In this document: positions 1-8,423 of the stretch, in pieces
Layout of the letters: each line of letters starts with the position of its first letter
How positions within the stretch are numbered: the stretch's first letter is position 1
The notes under the pieces: model-generated
The model's input: the letters and a program-made list of their open reading frames with translations, nothing else
Told to the model about the DNA's origin: nothing
Databases searched by the model: none
Assembly: GCF_021398735.1 (NCBI RefSeq)
Contig: NZ_CP090350.1
Location: forward strand, 320,001-384,000
Direction: 5' to 3'
DNA length: 64,000 bases
Origin: Methylobacterium oryzae
GTDB lineage: Bacteria > Pseudomonadota > Alphaproteobacteria > Rhizobiales > Beijerinckiaceae
Made by a program: the position numbers and the translations under genes

Positions 1-223
1 GTCACCTTCTGTGATGGGCGTTCGATCGGCCGCAAGGCCATCCCGATCAGCCGAGAGATCGCGCGCAACCGCGAAGGCGGTTCCCCGCGTCGCGCGAGGG
101 CTGACTGATCCCGGACATCTGCCTGCTTCGTGCCTCTCCCGACCTGTCGGGCCGAACGCCTCGGCCACTCGTCGTTCGCCCGGCACCGACGACCGCGCTG
201 TGCCGAAGGCGCGGCCTTGAGGG

Positions 224-259
224 CTGTACAGCAAACCTCTATTATGATGCTGCTGTACA
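224..259. promoter_or_regulatory. paired CTGTACA-type sites
   Basis: GCTGTACAGC at 224-233 is a perfect 10-bp palindrome, and a second GCTGTACA sits at 252-259. Their centres are about 28 bp apart, on either side of an AT-rich ATTATGATG stretch. They lie just upstream of the broken sigma gene. Related motifs occur at 7383-7394 and 8378-8387, so this looks like an operator pair. The XRE regulator at 7439 is the obvious candidate ligand, by inference only. Confidence 0.45.
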
Positions 260-291
260 ATGCCTCCGGTCAGTGTGGAATCGAGCATCGC

Positions 292-753
292 ATGCCGTGC
301 CATCCGGACACGCGCTCACGGTCGGTCCCCGGTGATAGGGCTGGATCGCCGTCCTTCAGGCCTGATGGCGGACCAGAGTGTCCGCCTGCCGCGTCCGGCC
401 CCGACAAGATCCATCTGCGTCTTCCGCATTCAGGGGATCTCAATGCGGCGGCCGATCGGGATCCGGCGTTCGACGCGGACCGTTTCCGGGCAGCCCTCGT
501 GGAGTTGCTGCCCGACCTGAAGCGATTCGCAAGGTCGATGGCGGAGACGGCCGATCAGGCTGAGGACTTGGTTCAAGAGACGCTGCTCAGGGCTTGGCTG
601 TGTCAGGATCGCTTTCGTCCTCGTGGCCATCTTCGAGCCTGGACATTCACCATCATGCGGAGCAGCCTCTCGCCGTCCAAGCGTGAGACAGCGGATCCGA
701 CGGATGTCGGCAACGCTGCACCCGACAGGCGACGCATCGATCCTGGCCGGTGA
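292..753 (+). pseudogene. truncated EcfG-like sigma factor (region 2 only)
   Basis: The reading frame carries a recognisable ECF sigma region 2 (LPDLKRFA, then DQAEDLVQETLLRAW, then LRAWTFTIMRSS). It closely parallels the intact sigma gene at 8424-9233. After about 50 residues of region 2 the frame turns into unrelated sequence and stops, and no region 4 is found in any frame downstream. It should bind neither the -35 element nor start transcription normally. The start at 292 is a guess; in-frame ATGs also occur at 244 and 247, but these fall inside the palindrome-containing promoter. It is either a dead paralogue or, less likely, a short RNA polymerase-binding decoy. Confidence 0.6.
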
Positions 754-985
754 AACCGCGGAGCGTTCTCGCAGGACGAATGGCGACGGCCACGTCCTCT
801 GACGAGGCGGTGCTGGATGTGGCGACGCCGATCATCGACGCGCGCGCTCTGCTGCGTGCGTCGAGATATGAGCCGCTCTTCGTCAGATCGAGTGCTTCGC
901 GCTCCCCGGTCGAGTTCAGGGCGGTCGAGCGCCACCGTCGAGAACTCACGAGAATGCCTGCCGTTCGCGGATCCTCGGTTTCCCG

Positions 986-3895
986 TCAGGAGTGGAGGTC
1001 GAAGTGATGGGCGTTGGCGCCGTGATCTGAAACCCCGATCAGGCCGACGTCTCCGTGGACGCCACTGTCCGCCGGTGCGTGGCTCGGTCCGGCCGGTGAG
1101 CCGGGTTTGCTGTCGGACGCGAATTCGATGGTGCCGTTCGGGCCGATGCTGGCGGCCGGTCTCGGACCGTGACTGCCCCCGCTCGTCGGGGGACTCGGCT
1201 CGCTTGACGGTTCTTGATCGCGGCTCACGCCTCCCGATCCCTGGCGCGAGAGCGATTGGTCTGACGCCACCGGGGTGCCGACGTTCGCGGCCGCAACGGC
1301 AGTGCCGTGACCTGTGTGGTGCGGGCCCGCGTCGAGGTTCGCGGGATTGGGATCCGCCCCGACCGCTCGATCCTGCGTGCCGCTCGGCGAGATGCCTGCG
1401 TTCGCACCGGTTGCCGGGTTGGAGCCGTCCGAGTTCCGCAGATGCGGTTCGGTCTCTCGGGCGTGATCCGCAGCCTCGCCGCTGCGGCCGGGCCCGTCGG
1501 CGGTCTGAGTATGGCCTGGATCGTCCGCTCTCACCCCCGCCAGCGCGCTGGCCGAAGGAGCGATTGGGTCCGCGTTGGAAGCCGCGCTGTGAACGGCGGG
1601 ACCCTGTGCGTGCGGTCCATCGTCTCGGAGGTGCCCGGGCGGCTCGCCGCTTCGATCGTCCTGCCCGTGGCCTGGATCGGCAGCGCGCGCCTGCGTGCCG
1701 GCTGACGGCGGACCTGGGTCCGCGTCGGTGGCCGAGCCGTGACCGCGGCTATCCTGTGCGGGTGGTACCGTATCGTGAAGATGTCCCGGCGCCTCGGCGC
1801 TCCGGCCAAGTGAAGCACCGGCCCGCGCGTGACCGGGATCAGCAACATCCGCCTGCGTCTGCGCGCTCGCGGATGGTTGGACCGGATCCGTGTCGGCGGC
1901 CGAGCCGTGATGGCCGGCATCCCGGGCGTGCGGCGCCGTGTCTTGGACATGTTCCGGCGCCACCCCGCTCCGAACCGGTCCCTCGCCAGCCTGCCTGTGA
2001 TCCGGTTCGGCGGCTCTGGCCTCGATCTGCAGGTTGGCTGCCGGTGCTGAGGGGGTGGGATCGGTGGCCGCCGTGCCGTGGCTGCCGGCATCCTGTGCGT
2101 GCCCTGCCGGGCCCTGGATAGATCCCGGTGCCTCGGCGCTCCGGCCGGGGCTTTCGCCGGCCGGAGCGTGCGCAGCCACCGCGCCGCTCGCCTGCACGGT
2201 GGCTGAGGGCGGCGCTGATTGCGTGCCGGTGTCCGTGCCCTGACCGTCATTGTCCTGGGCGTGCGGCGCCGAGCCCCGGAGGTGGCCCGGCGCGGCGGCA
2301 CTCCGGCCGGGACCTTCGCCGGCCCGCGTCGAGCCTGGATCGGCAGTGCTTGTCTGAGCCTGCGCCAGACCCGGCGGTTCATCCGGACCCGCGCCGCCGG
2401 CCGCGTCCAGTGGAACGGCCGCCGCGTCCTTGTGATGGCCTGGCGCATCGGCGCTCCGGCCAGGCCCGTCGCCATCTTGACCGCGGCCCTGATCGGTGAC
2501 CTCCCCCCGGACCTGCGCGAGGCCCGCTGTTGGACGCGGGCTCGGATCGGATGCTGCACTGGGGTCGCCGGCCGCGCCGTGCAACTCCCGTTCGGATGCA
2601 CCTGCGCCGATGCCTGAAGCATCCGCATGCGCGACCGCGTCGTGCCGTCCCCTTGCCTCCGGCGACACGCCCATTCGCAGACCGTTGTCCGGGCTACCGG
2701 AGCGCTCCTCGACCGGGAGCTGCGCGTGTCTCAACTCGGGCTGTGCGGCGGCATTGAGCCCATTGACCGGGGCTGGCGGAGCTTCGGATGCCGCGTGACC
2801 GGTCGTCGGGGTCACGCTCTGGGCCAGCGATGGCGCCTCACCGGTCGCGCTCGACGACGGGGCTCCCTGTTCCCGTGCCGCGGCGTCCCCCGATGGCGCG
2901 GCGCCACCGTCCGATCTGGAATCCGGAGAGGACGATGAACCCGCTGCGAGGGCTGCGCTGGCCTCGGCGCCGCGCGCGAGCGGCTGAAATCCGGATTCCG
3001 CGCCTGCCCGGGTCGGCCCATGGCCGAGGGCCGGGTCTCTGAGGCCGATGAGCCCGAAATCGGCGGCGTCAGATCGGGCAGAAGCGACCGCAGCCGACTC
3101 GGCCGTTACGAGACCGGCCGCGCCGCTCGCGGGACCTTCGTGGCGGCCGGTGCCGAGCGGACCTTCCGACTGGACGGGGCTCGCCGCTCCACCCGTCGTC
3201 GGCGACAGGCTGCCCTGGTCACCCGGGACGGCGCTGCTAGCGCCCCGCGCGCCGAGGTATGATGTGGCCTCGATACCCTGTGCGGGGTGGTCGACGAGGG
3301 CATCCGCGGCGAAGACCATGGCCGAGAACACGATCAGCCCGACCTGCTTCCGGTGGCTGTCGCGCTCATCGGCATCGCCCGTGTCGCGCGCTTCGGACGG
3401 CCCGTGCTGTTGCGCGTGGCCCGCGTGAGGGGGCTGCGCCGCGCTCTCGGTCGATCGCTCCCCGTCATCCGCGCGGGCGTCGTCGGGCGACAGGCTCAGG
3501 GCCGCAGCCGCGACGAGAGCCGCGAGCAGCGCCGCCGGGTGAACCGAGAGCTTCGTCCCGCGGGCATCCTGCGGGATCGGGAGAAGCTCGGGATAGCGTC
3601 GGGCGATCTCGTTGATGAGGGCGCGGAAGTCGCTGCCTCGCATCGGGCTGTCCAAGACATCGGACGCGATGACGTAGCTGCCGTCGATCCTGGCGAAATG
3701 CATGACGGCGTCGCCATCCGGCCGGCAGAAGACGAACCAGGGATCCGCCTCGTCGCTCAGGCCCTGCTCGCTGCCGATCTGCAGGCCGGCTCGGATCAGC
3801 GCGGCCTCGACGCGGTAGAATTCCGCGAGTTCCTGCTGCGACCAGCCGCCCTGGCACGTCGTTGCGGGTCGGAAGAACGAGATGACCGCGCCCAT
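986..3895 (-). CDS. 969-residue repeat-rich protein linked to a type I secretion system
   Basis: I do not recognise a named family. The first ~115 residues look like a folded, ordinary-composition domain (EFYRVEAALIRAGLQIG, then DPWFVFCRPDGDAVMHFARIDG). It is followed by two hydrophobic stretches, around residues 120-138 and 185-200. The remaining ~750 residues are Gly/Ala/Pro/Ser/His/Asp-rich and contain about seven imperfect 50-57 residue repeats anchored on GPGRSAEAPGH. There is no cleavable signal peptide and no RTX GGxGxD nonapeptide. It is the last gene of a leftward operon, 38 bp after the HlyD adaptor, so it is most simply the exporter's substrate or an accessory surface protein (inference). 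Long open frames on the opposite strand are composition shadows. Confidence 0.6.
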   Translation of the reverse strand: MGAVISFFRPATTCQGGWSQQELAEFYRVEAALIRAGLQIGSEQGLSDEADPWFVFCRPDGDAVMHFARIDGSYVIASDVLDSPMRGSDFRALINEIARRYPELLPIPQDARGTKLSVHPAALLAALVAAAALSLSPDDARADDGERSTESAAQPPHAGHAQQHGPSEARDTGDADERDSHRKQVGLIVFSAMVFAADALVDHPAQGIEATSYLGARGASSAVPGDQGSLSPTTGGAASPVQSEGPLGTGRHEGPASGAAGLVTAESAAVASARSDAADFGLIGLRDPALGHGPTRAGAESGFQPLARGAEASAALAAGSSSSPDSRSDGGAAPSGDAAAREQGAPSSSATGEAPSLAQSVTPTTGHAASEAPPAPVNGLNAAAQPELRHAQLPVEERSGSPDNGLRMGVSPEARGRHDAVAHADASGIGAGASERELHGAAGDPSAASDPSPRPTAGLAQVRGEVTDQGRGQDGDGPGRSADAPGHHKDAAAVPLDAAGGAGPDEPPGLAQAQTSTADPGSTRAGEGPGRSAAAPGHLRGSAPHAQDNDGQGTDTGTQSAPPSATVQASGAVAAHAPAGESPGRSAEAPGSIQGPAGHAQDAGSHGTAATDPTPSAPAANLQIEARAAEPDHRQAGEGPVRSGVAPEHVQDTAPHARDAGHHGSAADTDPVQPSASAQTQADVADPGHARAGASLGRSAEAPGHLHDTVPPAQDSRGHGSATDADPGPPSAGTQARAADPGHGQDDRSGEPPGHLRDDGPHAQGPAVHSAASNADPIAPSASALAGVRADDPGHTQTADGPGRSGEAADHARETEPHLRNSDGSNPATGANAGISPSGTQDRAVGADPNPANLDAGPHHTGHGTAVAAANVGTPVASDQSLSRQGSGGVSRDQEPSSEPSPPTSGGSHGPRPAASIGPNGTIEFASDSKPGSPAGPSHAPADSGVHGDVGLIGVSDHGANAHHFDLHS
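1450..2480 (-). repeat. about seven imperfect ~160-bp tandem repeats inside the secreted-protein gene
   Basis: On the plus strand the anchor (cctcggcgctccggcc and variants) recurs near 1475, 1640, 1795, 1970, 2135, 2295 and 2455, a spacing of roughly 150-175 bp. In protein the unit reads approximately DPGH..AGEGPGRSAEAPGHLQD...HAQD..GHGSA..DP..PSA. Divergence between units is high, so this is an old or selected repeat rather than a fresh duplication. Confidence 0.65.
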
Positions 3896-3933
3896 CGGGA
3901 CCTCACGTCCGCACAGTGACTGAGAAGCGGACT

Positions 3934-5298
3934 CTATCGTTCATGGAAACTGCGTCCCAGAGCATCGAAGAACGGCGCCACCAGATAGTCGAGCGCCGTG
4001 CGCTCGCCGGCCGAGACGACGACCTCGGCGGGCAGGCCCGCCAGGAGGCGTGGTCGTACGTCGTCCGGGAGTTGATGGTCGTCGATCTCCACGGTGCCGG
4101 CGAAATAGGCCTGCTTGGTGCCGTCGTCGATCAGGCGGTCGCGGGAGACCATCGTCAACGTCCCGAAGATCGCCGACATGCGGCGCGTCTGAAAAGCCGG
4201 AAACTTCACCTCGGCCCGCATGCCGGCATGAACCGCCTCGAGATCGTTCGGCGCGAACTGCACGCTGATCACGAGCCTGTCGTTCGTCGGAACGATCTCC
4301 ATCAGCGGCTCGCCCGAGCGGACCACCTGGCCGATCGTGTAGACCTTCAATCCCTGGATGACGCCCTGGTGCGACGCCCGGACCTCGTGCCGACGGAGAA
4401 CATCCCGGGCCACGATGAGCTTCTCGCGCAGTTCAGCGATCTTCTGGCGCGTGTCGAGGAGCTGCGCGGTCAGCGATTCCTGCAGCTTCTGCTTGAGCTG
4501 CGCGGTCTGCATCCCCGCCTCGTTGATGTCGTTCTGCGCCTTGGCGGTCTCTGCCACGGACCGTCCGATCACGCCTCGGAGGCGCGCGTGCTCGCGCTCC
4601 ATGATCAGAACGCGCGAGAGCGGGATGAGGTTCTTCTCCTGGAGGCCGCGCAGGCCCTCCAGCTCCTGCTGGATCAGCGCGACCTGCTGCTCGCCCGAGG
4701 CCTTCTCGACCGCCAGCCCGGAAATCTCCGTCTTCAGCTGCGTGACCCGCGCCTCGATGAGGCCGAGCTGCGCCTGGAAGGACGCGCGGCGCTCCGACAG
4801 CTGGCTGGCCTGGTCGTCGATCAGGCCGGCGACGGCCGGCTCGGCGCGCCGCTCCGCGATCTCCGGCGGCAGGAGCAGATCCTGCGCCTGGCCCTGCTCC
4901 GCGCGGAGGCGCGCTTCGAGGATCAGGGCCCCGTCGAGCTGGCCGCGGAGCAGATCGTTGCTGGCTCGCGATTGCACGGGATCGATGCGTAGCAGGACGT
5001 CGCCCGCGCGAACCGCCTGGCCGTCCCGGACCAGCACCTCCTGGACGATGCCGCCTTCGAGATGCTGCACCACTTTGCGGCTGCCTTCCGCGACCACCAC
5101 CCCGGGACTGATGACCGCCCGGTCGAGGCGCGCGACGGCGGCCCAGGTGCCGACCACCCCGAACGTCGCGACGATGAGCGCGTAGCCGGCGACGGCGTAC
5201 GCGCGCCAGTTCGTCAGGTCGGCGGAGCCCGACCGGTCCCGATCGGACCTTCTTCGCTCGGGGGACGGGCTCGGGATCGCGGCGCGCGTGACGGTCAT
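3934..5298 (-). CDS. type I secretion periplasmic adaptor (HlyD/PrtE family)
   Basis: 454 residues, the usual size for a membrane fusion protein of a type I secretion system. A cytoplasmic N-terminus of ~30 residues leads into one membrane segment (YALIVATFGVVGTWAAVA). Then comes the classic lipoyl/barrel-sandwich start (VISPGVVVAEGSRKVVQHLE, GGIVQEVLVRDGQAVRAGDVLLRI), a long coiled-coil hairpin (about residues 110-290), and the returning lipoyl half and beta-barrel domain (HQGVIQGLKVYTIGQVV, PNDLEAVHAGMRAEVKFPAF). It bridges the inner-membrane ABC exporter to an outer-membrane TolC-type channel, which is not encoded here. It starts 3 bp after the exporter stop, so the two are translationally coupled. 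Confidence 0.93.
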   Translation of the reverse strand: MTVTRAAIPSPSPERRRSDRDRSGSADLTNWRAYAVAGYALIVATFGVVGTWAAVARLDRAVISPGVVVAEGSRKVVQHLEGGIVQEVLVRDGQAVRAGDVLLRIDPVQSRASNDLLRGQLDGALILEARLRAEQGQAQDLLLPPEIAERRAEPAVAGLIDDQASQLSERRASFQAQLGLIEARVTQLKTEISGLAVEKASGEQQVALIQQELEGLRGLQEKNLIPLSRVLIMEREHARLRGVIGRSVAETAKAQNDINEAGMQTAQLKQKLQESLTAQLLDTRQKIAELREKLIVARDVLRRHEVRASHQGVIQGLKVYTIGQVVRSGEPLMEIVPTNDRLVISVQFAPNDLEAVHAGMRAEVKFPAFQTRRMSAIFGTLTMVSRDRLIDDGTKQAYFAGTVEIDDHQLPDDVRPRLLAGLPAEVVVSAGERTALDYLVAPFFDALGRSFHER

Positions 5299-5301
5299 CG
5301 C

Positions 5302-7065
5302 TTATCCCGCGCTCCGCTGTTCGTCGGAGCTGCGGCGGCTCTGGGATGCCGCGGGGCCGACGGGCGGCACCAGGGTCGGGACCGGCCGCTGGCCGGTGAC
5401 GTGGGCGAGAACCTGCTCGGGCGTGCCGGAGAGCTGCACGCGGCCCTCGCTCATGAGCAGGATACGGTCGGCCTCCTCCAGCAGGCTCACCTTGTGGGTC
5501 ACCAGCACCACCGTCGTCCCGGATCGCTTCAGGTCCGCAACGGCGCGCATCAGCGCCGCCTCGCCGGGCTGGTCGAGACTCGCATTGGGCTCGTCGAGCA
5601 CGACCAGGCTCGGCTCGCCGTAGAGCGCGCGGGCCAGAGCGATGCGCTGCCGCTGACCGCCTGACAGCCCGTGTCCCCCCCGACCGATGACCGTATTGTA
5701 GCCCTCCGGAAGCGACTGGATCAGCGCGTGACAGCCAGCCCGTTGGGCAACCTCGATGACGCGCGCGTCGTCCCGGTCGGCGAAGCGCGCGATGTTCTGC
5801 GCGACGGTCCCGTCGAACAGTTCGACGTCCTGAGGCAGATAACCAACATGCTGCCCGAGCAGGGCCCTGTCCCAGTGGTTCAGGTCGGCCCCGTCGATGC
5901 GCACCGTGCCTTCCAGCAAGGGCCAGACCCCGGTGAGCGCGCGAACGAGCGTCGATTTGCCGGCGGCACTCGGGCCGATGATCCCCACGACGCTGCCGGG
6001 CTCGAGCCGGACGCTCACAGCCTTGAGGATGGGGCGCGTCGCGCCGGGGGCCGCCACCGAGATGTCTTCGGCCTCGATCAGGCCGCGCGGCCGCGGCAGG
6101 ACGAGGCGGCGCGTCTCCGAGCCGGCGACGGCCACGAGATCGACCAATCGCCGGTAGCTCGCCCGCGCCGCCGTGAACCCCTTCCAGTTGCCGACGACCG
6201 CCTCGATCGGCGCGAGGGTGCGGCCGATGATGATGGACGCGGCGATCATCGACCCGGCCGAGATCTCGCGGTGAATCGCCAGATACGCGCCGATGCCCAG
6301 CACCAGGGTCTGCAGCAGCATGCGGACGAACTTCGTGGCCGCGACGATCAGGCCCGCGCGATCGCTGGCCCGCGCCTGGAGGAGCAGGACGTCGTCGTGG
6401 CGGCGCCCCCAGAGCCCGCGCATGGACGCGACCATGCCCATGGCCTGCAGCACCTCCCCATTCCGAAAGACCGTGGCTGCGCTCTGCCCCGCTTCGCGCG
6501 AGGCCTGACTGGCGGCGTCGAGCGTCCGACGGGTGGCGACCTCGTTGAGCAGCGTGAGGCCGAGGATCGTGCCGCCGCCCACCAGCGCCATCCAGCCGAA
6601 CCAGGGATGGAGGATGAAGCAGGCGAGCAGGAAGATCGGTATCCAGGGCAGATCGCAGAACGCCAGCATGCCGGCGCCGGTCAGGAACTCCCGCAGGACG
6701 TCCACGTCGCGCAGCGCCGTATCGTGCTGCGCGCCGGGCCTGAGCAAGGTGCCGCGATGGGCGGCATCGAAGATCGGCGTGGCGATTTTCTGATCGAACA
6801 CCACACCGCCGCGCACCAGGAGGCGGGCGCGCAGCATCTCCAGCATCGCGTAGACGGCCAGGCCGAATGCAGCGATCAGCGTGATCCCCGCCAGGGTCGT
6901 CTCACTCCGGCTGGGTATCACGCGGTCGTAGATCTGGAGCATGTAGAGCGGGCTGACGAACAGCAGCAGATTGATGAAGAGCCCGAACACCACGGCGGTC
7001 GCCAGGACCGGCCGGAGCGAGCGCAGGCCGATGGTCAATGCCGATTGCAGCGAAGGATCGCCCAT
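5302..7065 (-). CDS. type I secretion permease/ATPase (PrtD family)
   Basis: 587 residues from the ATG at 7065, which is preceded by a GGAAGAGG ribosome-binding site. The frame stays open further upstream, but that extension does not look like protein. An N-terminal transmembrane domain with several hydrophobic helices (VLATAVVFGLFINLLLFVSP, PLYMLQIYDRVIPSRSE) is followed by an ABC domain. The ABC domain has Walker A GPSAAGKST, signature LSGGQRQR, Walker B VVLDEPNASLD and switch His in LVTHK. PrtD-type exporters lack the C39 peptidase domain, as here. First gene of the operon with the HlyD adaptor and the repeat protein. Confidence 0.93.
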   Translation of the reverse strand: MGDPSLQSALTIGLRSLRPVLATAVVFGLFINLLLFVSPLYMLQIYDRVIPSRSETTLAGITLIAAFGLAVYAMLEMLRARLLVRGGVVFDQKIATPIFDAAHRGTLLRPGAQHDTALRDVDVLREFLTGAGMLAFCDLPWIPIFLLACFILHPWFGWMALVGGGTILGLTLLNEVATRRTLDAASQASREAGQSAATVFRNGEVLQAMGMVASMRGLWGRRHDDVLLLQARASDRAGLIVAATKFVRMLLQTLVLGIGAYLAIHREISAGSMIAASIIIGRTLAPIEAVVGNWKGFTAARASYRRLVDLVAVAGSETRRLVLPRPRGLIEAEDISVAAPGATRPILKAVSVRLEPGSVVGIIGPSAAGKSTLVRALTGVWPLLEGTVRIDGADLNHWDRALLGQHVGYLPQDVELFDGTVAQNIARFADRDDARVIEVAQRAGCHALIQSLPEGYNTVIGRGGHGLSGGQRQRIALARALYGEPSLVVLDEPNASLDQPGEAALMRAVADLKRSGTTVVLVTHKVSLLEEADRILLMSEGRVQLSGTPEQVLAHVTGQRPVPTLVPPVGPAASQSRRSSDEQRSAG

Positions 7066-7438
7066 TCTGCCCTCTTCCTGCGATCGATCGGCACGATCGG
7101 CGATTCCCAATGGCTCAGATTCCCGTGCTGCTCGCGTCAGTGACCCGCGGGCGCTCAGATCCGCGAGCGGCAATCGTACGTGCGATTCTCGACTTTCATG
7201 GGCCGCTATCCAGAGACATGCACCGGTAGTGGGGCATCCGGCGCCATTCTCCAAATCGTTCCTTACAGGATGATAGCGCTATTCAGGTAGTTGCCAAGCA
7301 ACGGGATCCGTTCGGGGAGGACGCGGGGACGACGGGTGCCGCCGCGCATCTGGACAGCGCGGCTCCGTCCCAGCTATATGGTGTTTACTGTATAAGCGCC
7401 GCGCCGAGTGGCTTCGGTCGGCAGGAAGGTGAAACCCC
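7066..7438. other. divergent promoter region between secretion operon and XRE gene
   Basis: 373 bp without a convincing gene. At 7383-7394 it contains GTTTACTGTATA, a weaker version of the CTGTACAG palindrome found before both sigma genes. It lies about 45 bp before the XRE start and about 320 bp from the exporter start. Confidence 0.4.
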
Positions 7439-7765
7439 GTGTATGCCCATCAGCAACGCCTGGACTCCGAGGAGGTGCTGGAGCTGCGTCGGGAGGGGGG
7501 ACGGTATCTGAAGGAACTGCGGGAGGCGCGCGGCCTGTCGCAACGACAGCTCGCAGCTCTTGTCGGTGCGGATTACTACACCTTCATCTCGCAGCTGGAG
7601 ACCGGGCGCGGTCGTATTCCTCCGGATCGGTACCGCGCGTGGGCCGAGGCGCTGGCGATCGAGCCGAGAGCGTTCGTCCGGAACGTGATGCGCTTCTACG
7701 ACCCGATCACCCACGAGATCCTGTTCGGCGATCGGAGCGCGGAGTCTGAGGGCAACGAGGCGTAG
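7439..7765 (+). CDS. XRE-family helix-turn-helix regulator
   Basis: 108 residues. A Cro/CI-type helix-turn-helix occupies about residues 22-78 (LKELREARGLSQRQLAALVG, then FISQLETGRGRIPPDRYRAWAEAL). A short C-terminal tail follows (FVRNVMRFYDPITHEILFG). There is no ligand or peptidase domain, so it probably acts as a simple DNA-binding dimer. It is transcribed away from the secretion operon and towards the NepR-sigma gene. The CTGTACAG-like motif in its own promoter and in front of both sigma genes makes it the best local candidate for controlling this block, itself included. That link is inference. Confidence 0.85.
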   Translation: MYAHQQRLDSEEVLELRREGGRYLKELREARGLSQRQLAALVGADYYTFISQLETGRGRIPPDRYRAWAEALAIEPRAFVRNVMRFYDPITHEILFGDRSAESEGNEA

Positions 7766-7850
7766 GCCGTCGACGCTCTCAGGGCCCGGATCGTTCGGAT
7801 GCGCGAAGCGCGCGGGACGGCTCCAGCCTGGAGACGACCGCCCGCGCAGC

Positions 7851-8105
7851 TCAGGAGGTGGAGTGGTCCGCACCGTCCACCGTCTGTGATCCGAGGGGTG
7901 ATGGGTCGTCAGACGTCACGTCGGCGGCCGATACGGGCGCGCCGATCGCCGCCATCAGCATTCGCAATCCCTCGATCCACGTATCGGCCTCGGCCCGCGA
8001 GATGCACCCGCTGCGGCGAAAGATTTTGCCGGACTCGAGCTTGACAACAACGTCGAAGTGGCCGTCCGGCCTGTCCGTGATCCAGTATTCGACATTCTGA
8101 GGCAT
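7851..8105 (-). CDS. small conserved-looking hypothetical protein
   Basis: 84 residues from the ATG at 8105 (MPQNVEYWITDRPDGHFDVVV). Composition is that of a folded cytosolic protein: beta-rich start, then a helical tail (AEADTWIEGLRMLMAAIG). The frame is open further upstream, but that part reads like noncoding sequence. It is convergent with the XRE gene. No function is assigned. Confidence 0.6.
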   Translation of the reverse strand: MPQNVEYWITDRPDGHFDVVVKLESGKIFRRSGCISRAEADTWIEGLRMLMAAIGAPVSAADVTSDDPSPLGSQTVDGADHSTS

Positions 8106-8374
8106 CGACGCTGCCCAATAGATCCTCACTTGGCCGGCAACAGCCGCCCCGCCCACGCAGCTCTCAGTCTGACGGCGAACGCGCGCCTCTCGCCGACGTG
8201 ACTCGTTCACCTCGATCCGTTGTTCCTCGCTCGGCCTCAGACCACGTCGGGGTTCACCTGCGCGCGCGATGATCTTCGGCTCCTTCTCGGTTCAACATGT
8301 CCGCCCCCCAGGGACGGAAGCGTGCCCCAACGCGTAGGCCGCGGAGAACGATCCGCCGCTTGCGGGGTTAGATG

Positions 8375-8388
8375 TTCACTGTACAGTC
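8375..8388. promoter_or_regulatory. ACTGTACAGT palindrome before the NepR-sigma gene
   Basis: ACTGTACAGT at 8378-8387 is a perfect 10-bp palindrome, 37 bp before the proposed ATG at 8424. It matches the core of the site at 224-233, so it is a likely operator. Confidence 0.5.
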
Positions 8389-8423
8389 AGGTGGCGGGTC
8401 CTATCTGGAGGGGTGGACGCTCG

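Noticed and set aside
817..2121. Long rightward open frame (434 residues) across the repeat-protein gene
   Set aside because: Arg/Pro/Gly-rich throughout, no family motif. It is antisense to the repeat gene, whose codon pattern and operon context are convincing.
1450..2480. CRISPR array
   Set aside because: The ~160-bp periodic repeats are imperfect, coding and lack short constant repeats with unique spacers. No array or cas gene was seen in the window.
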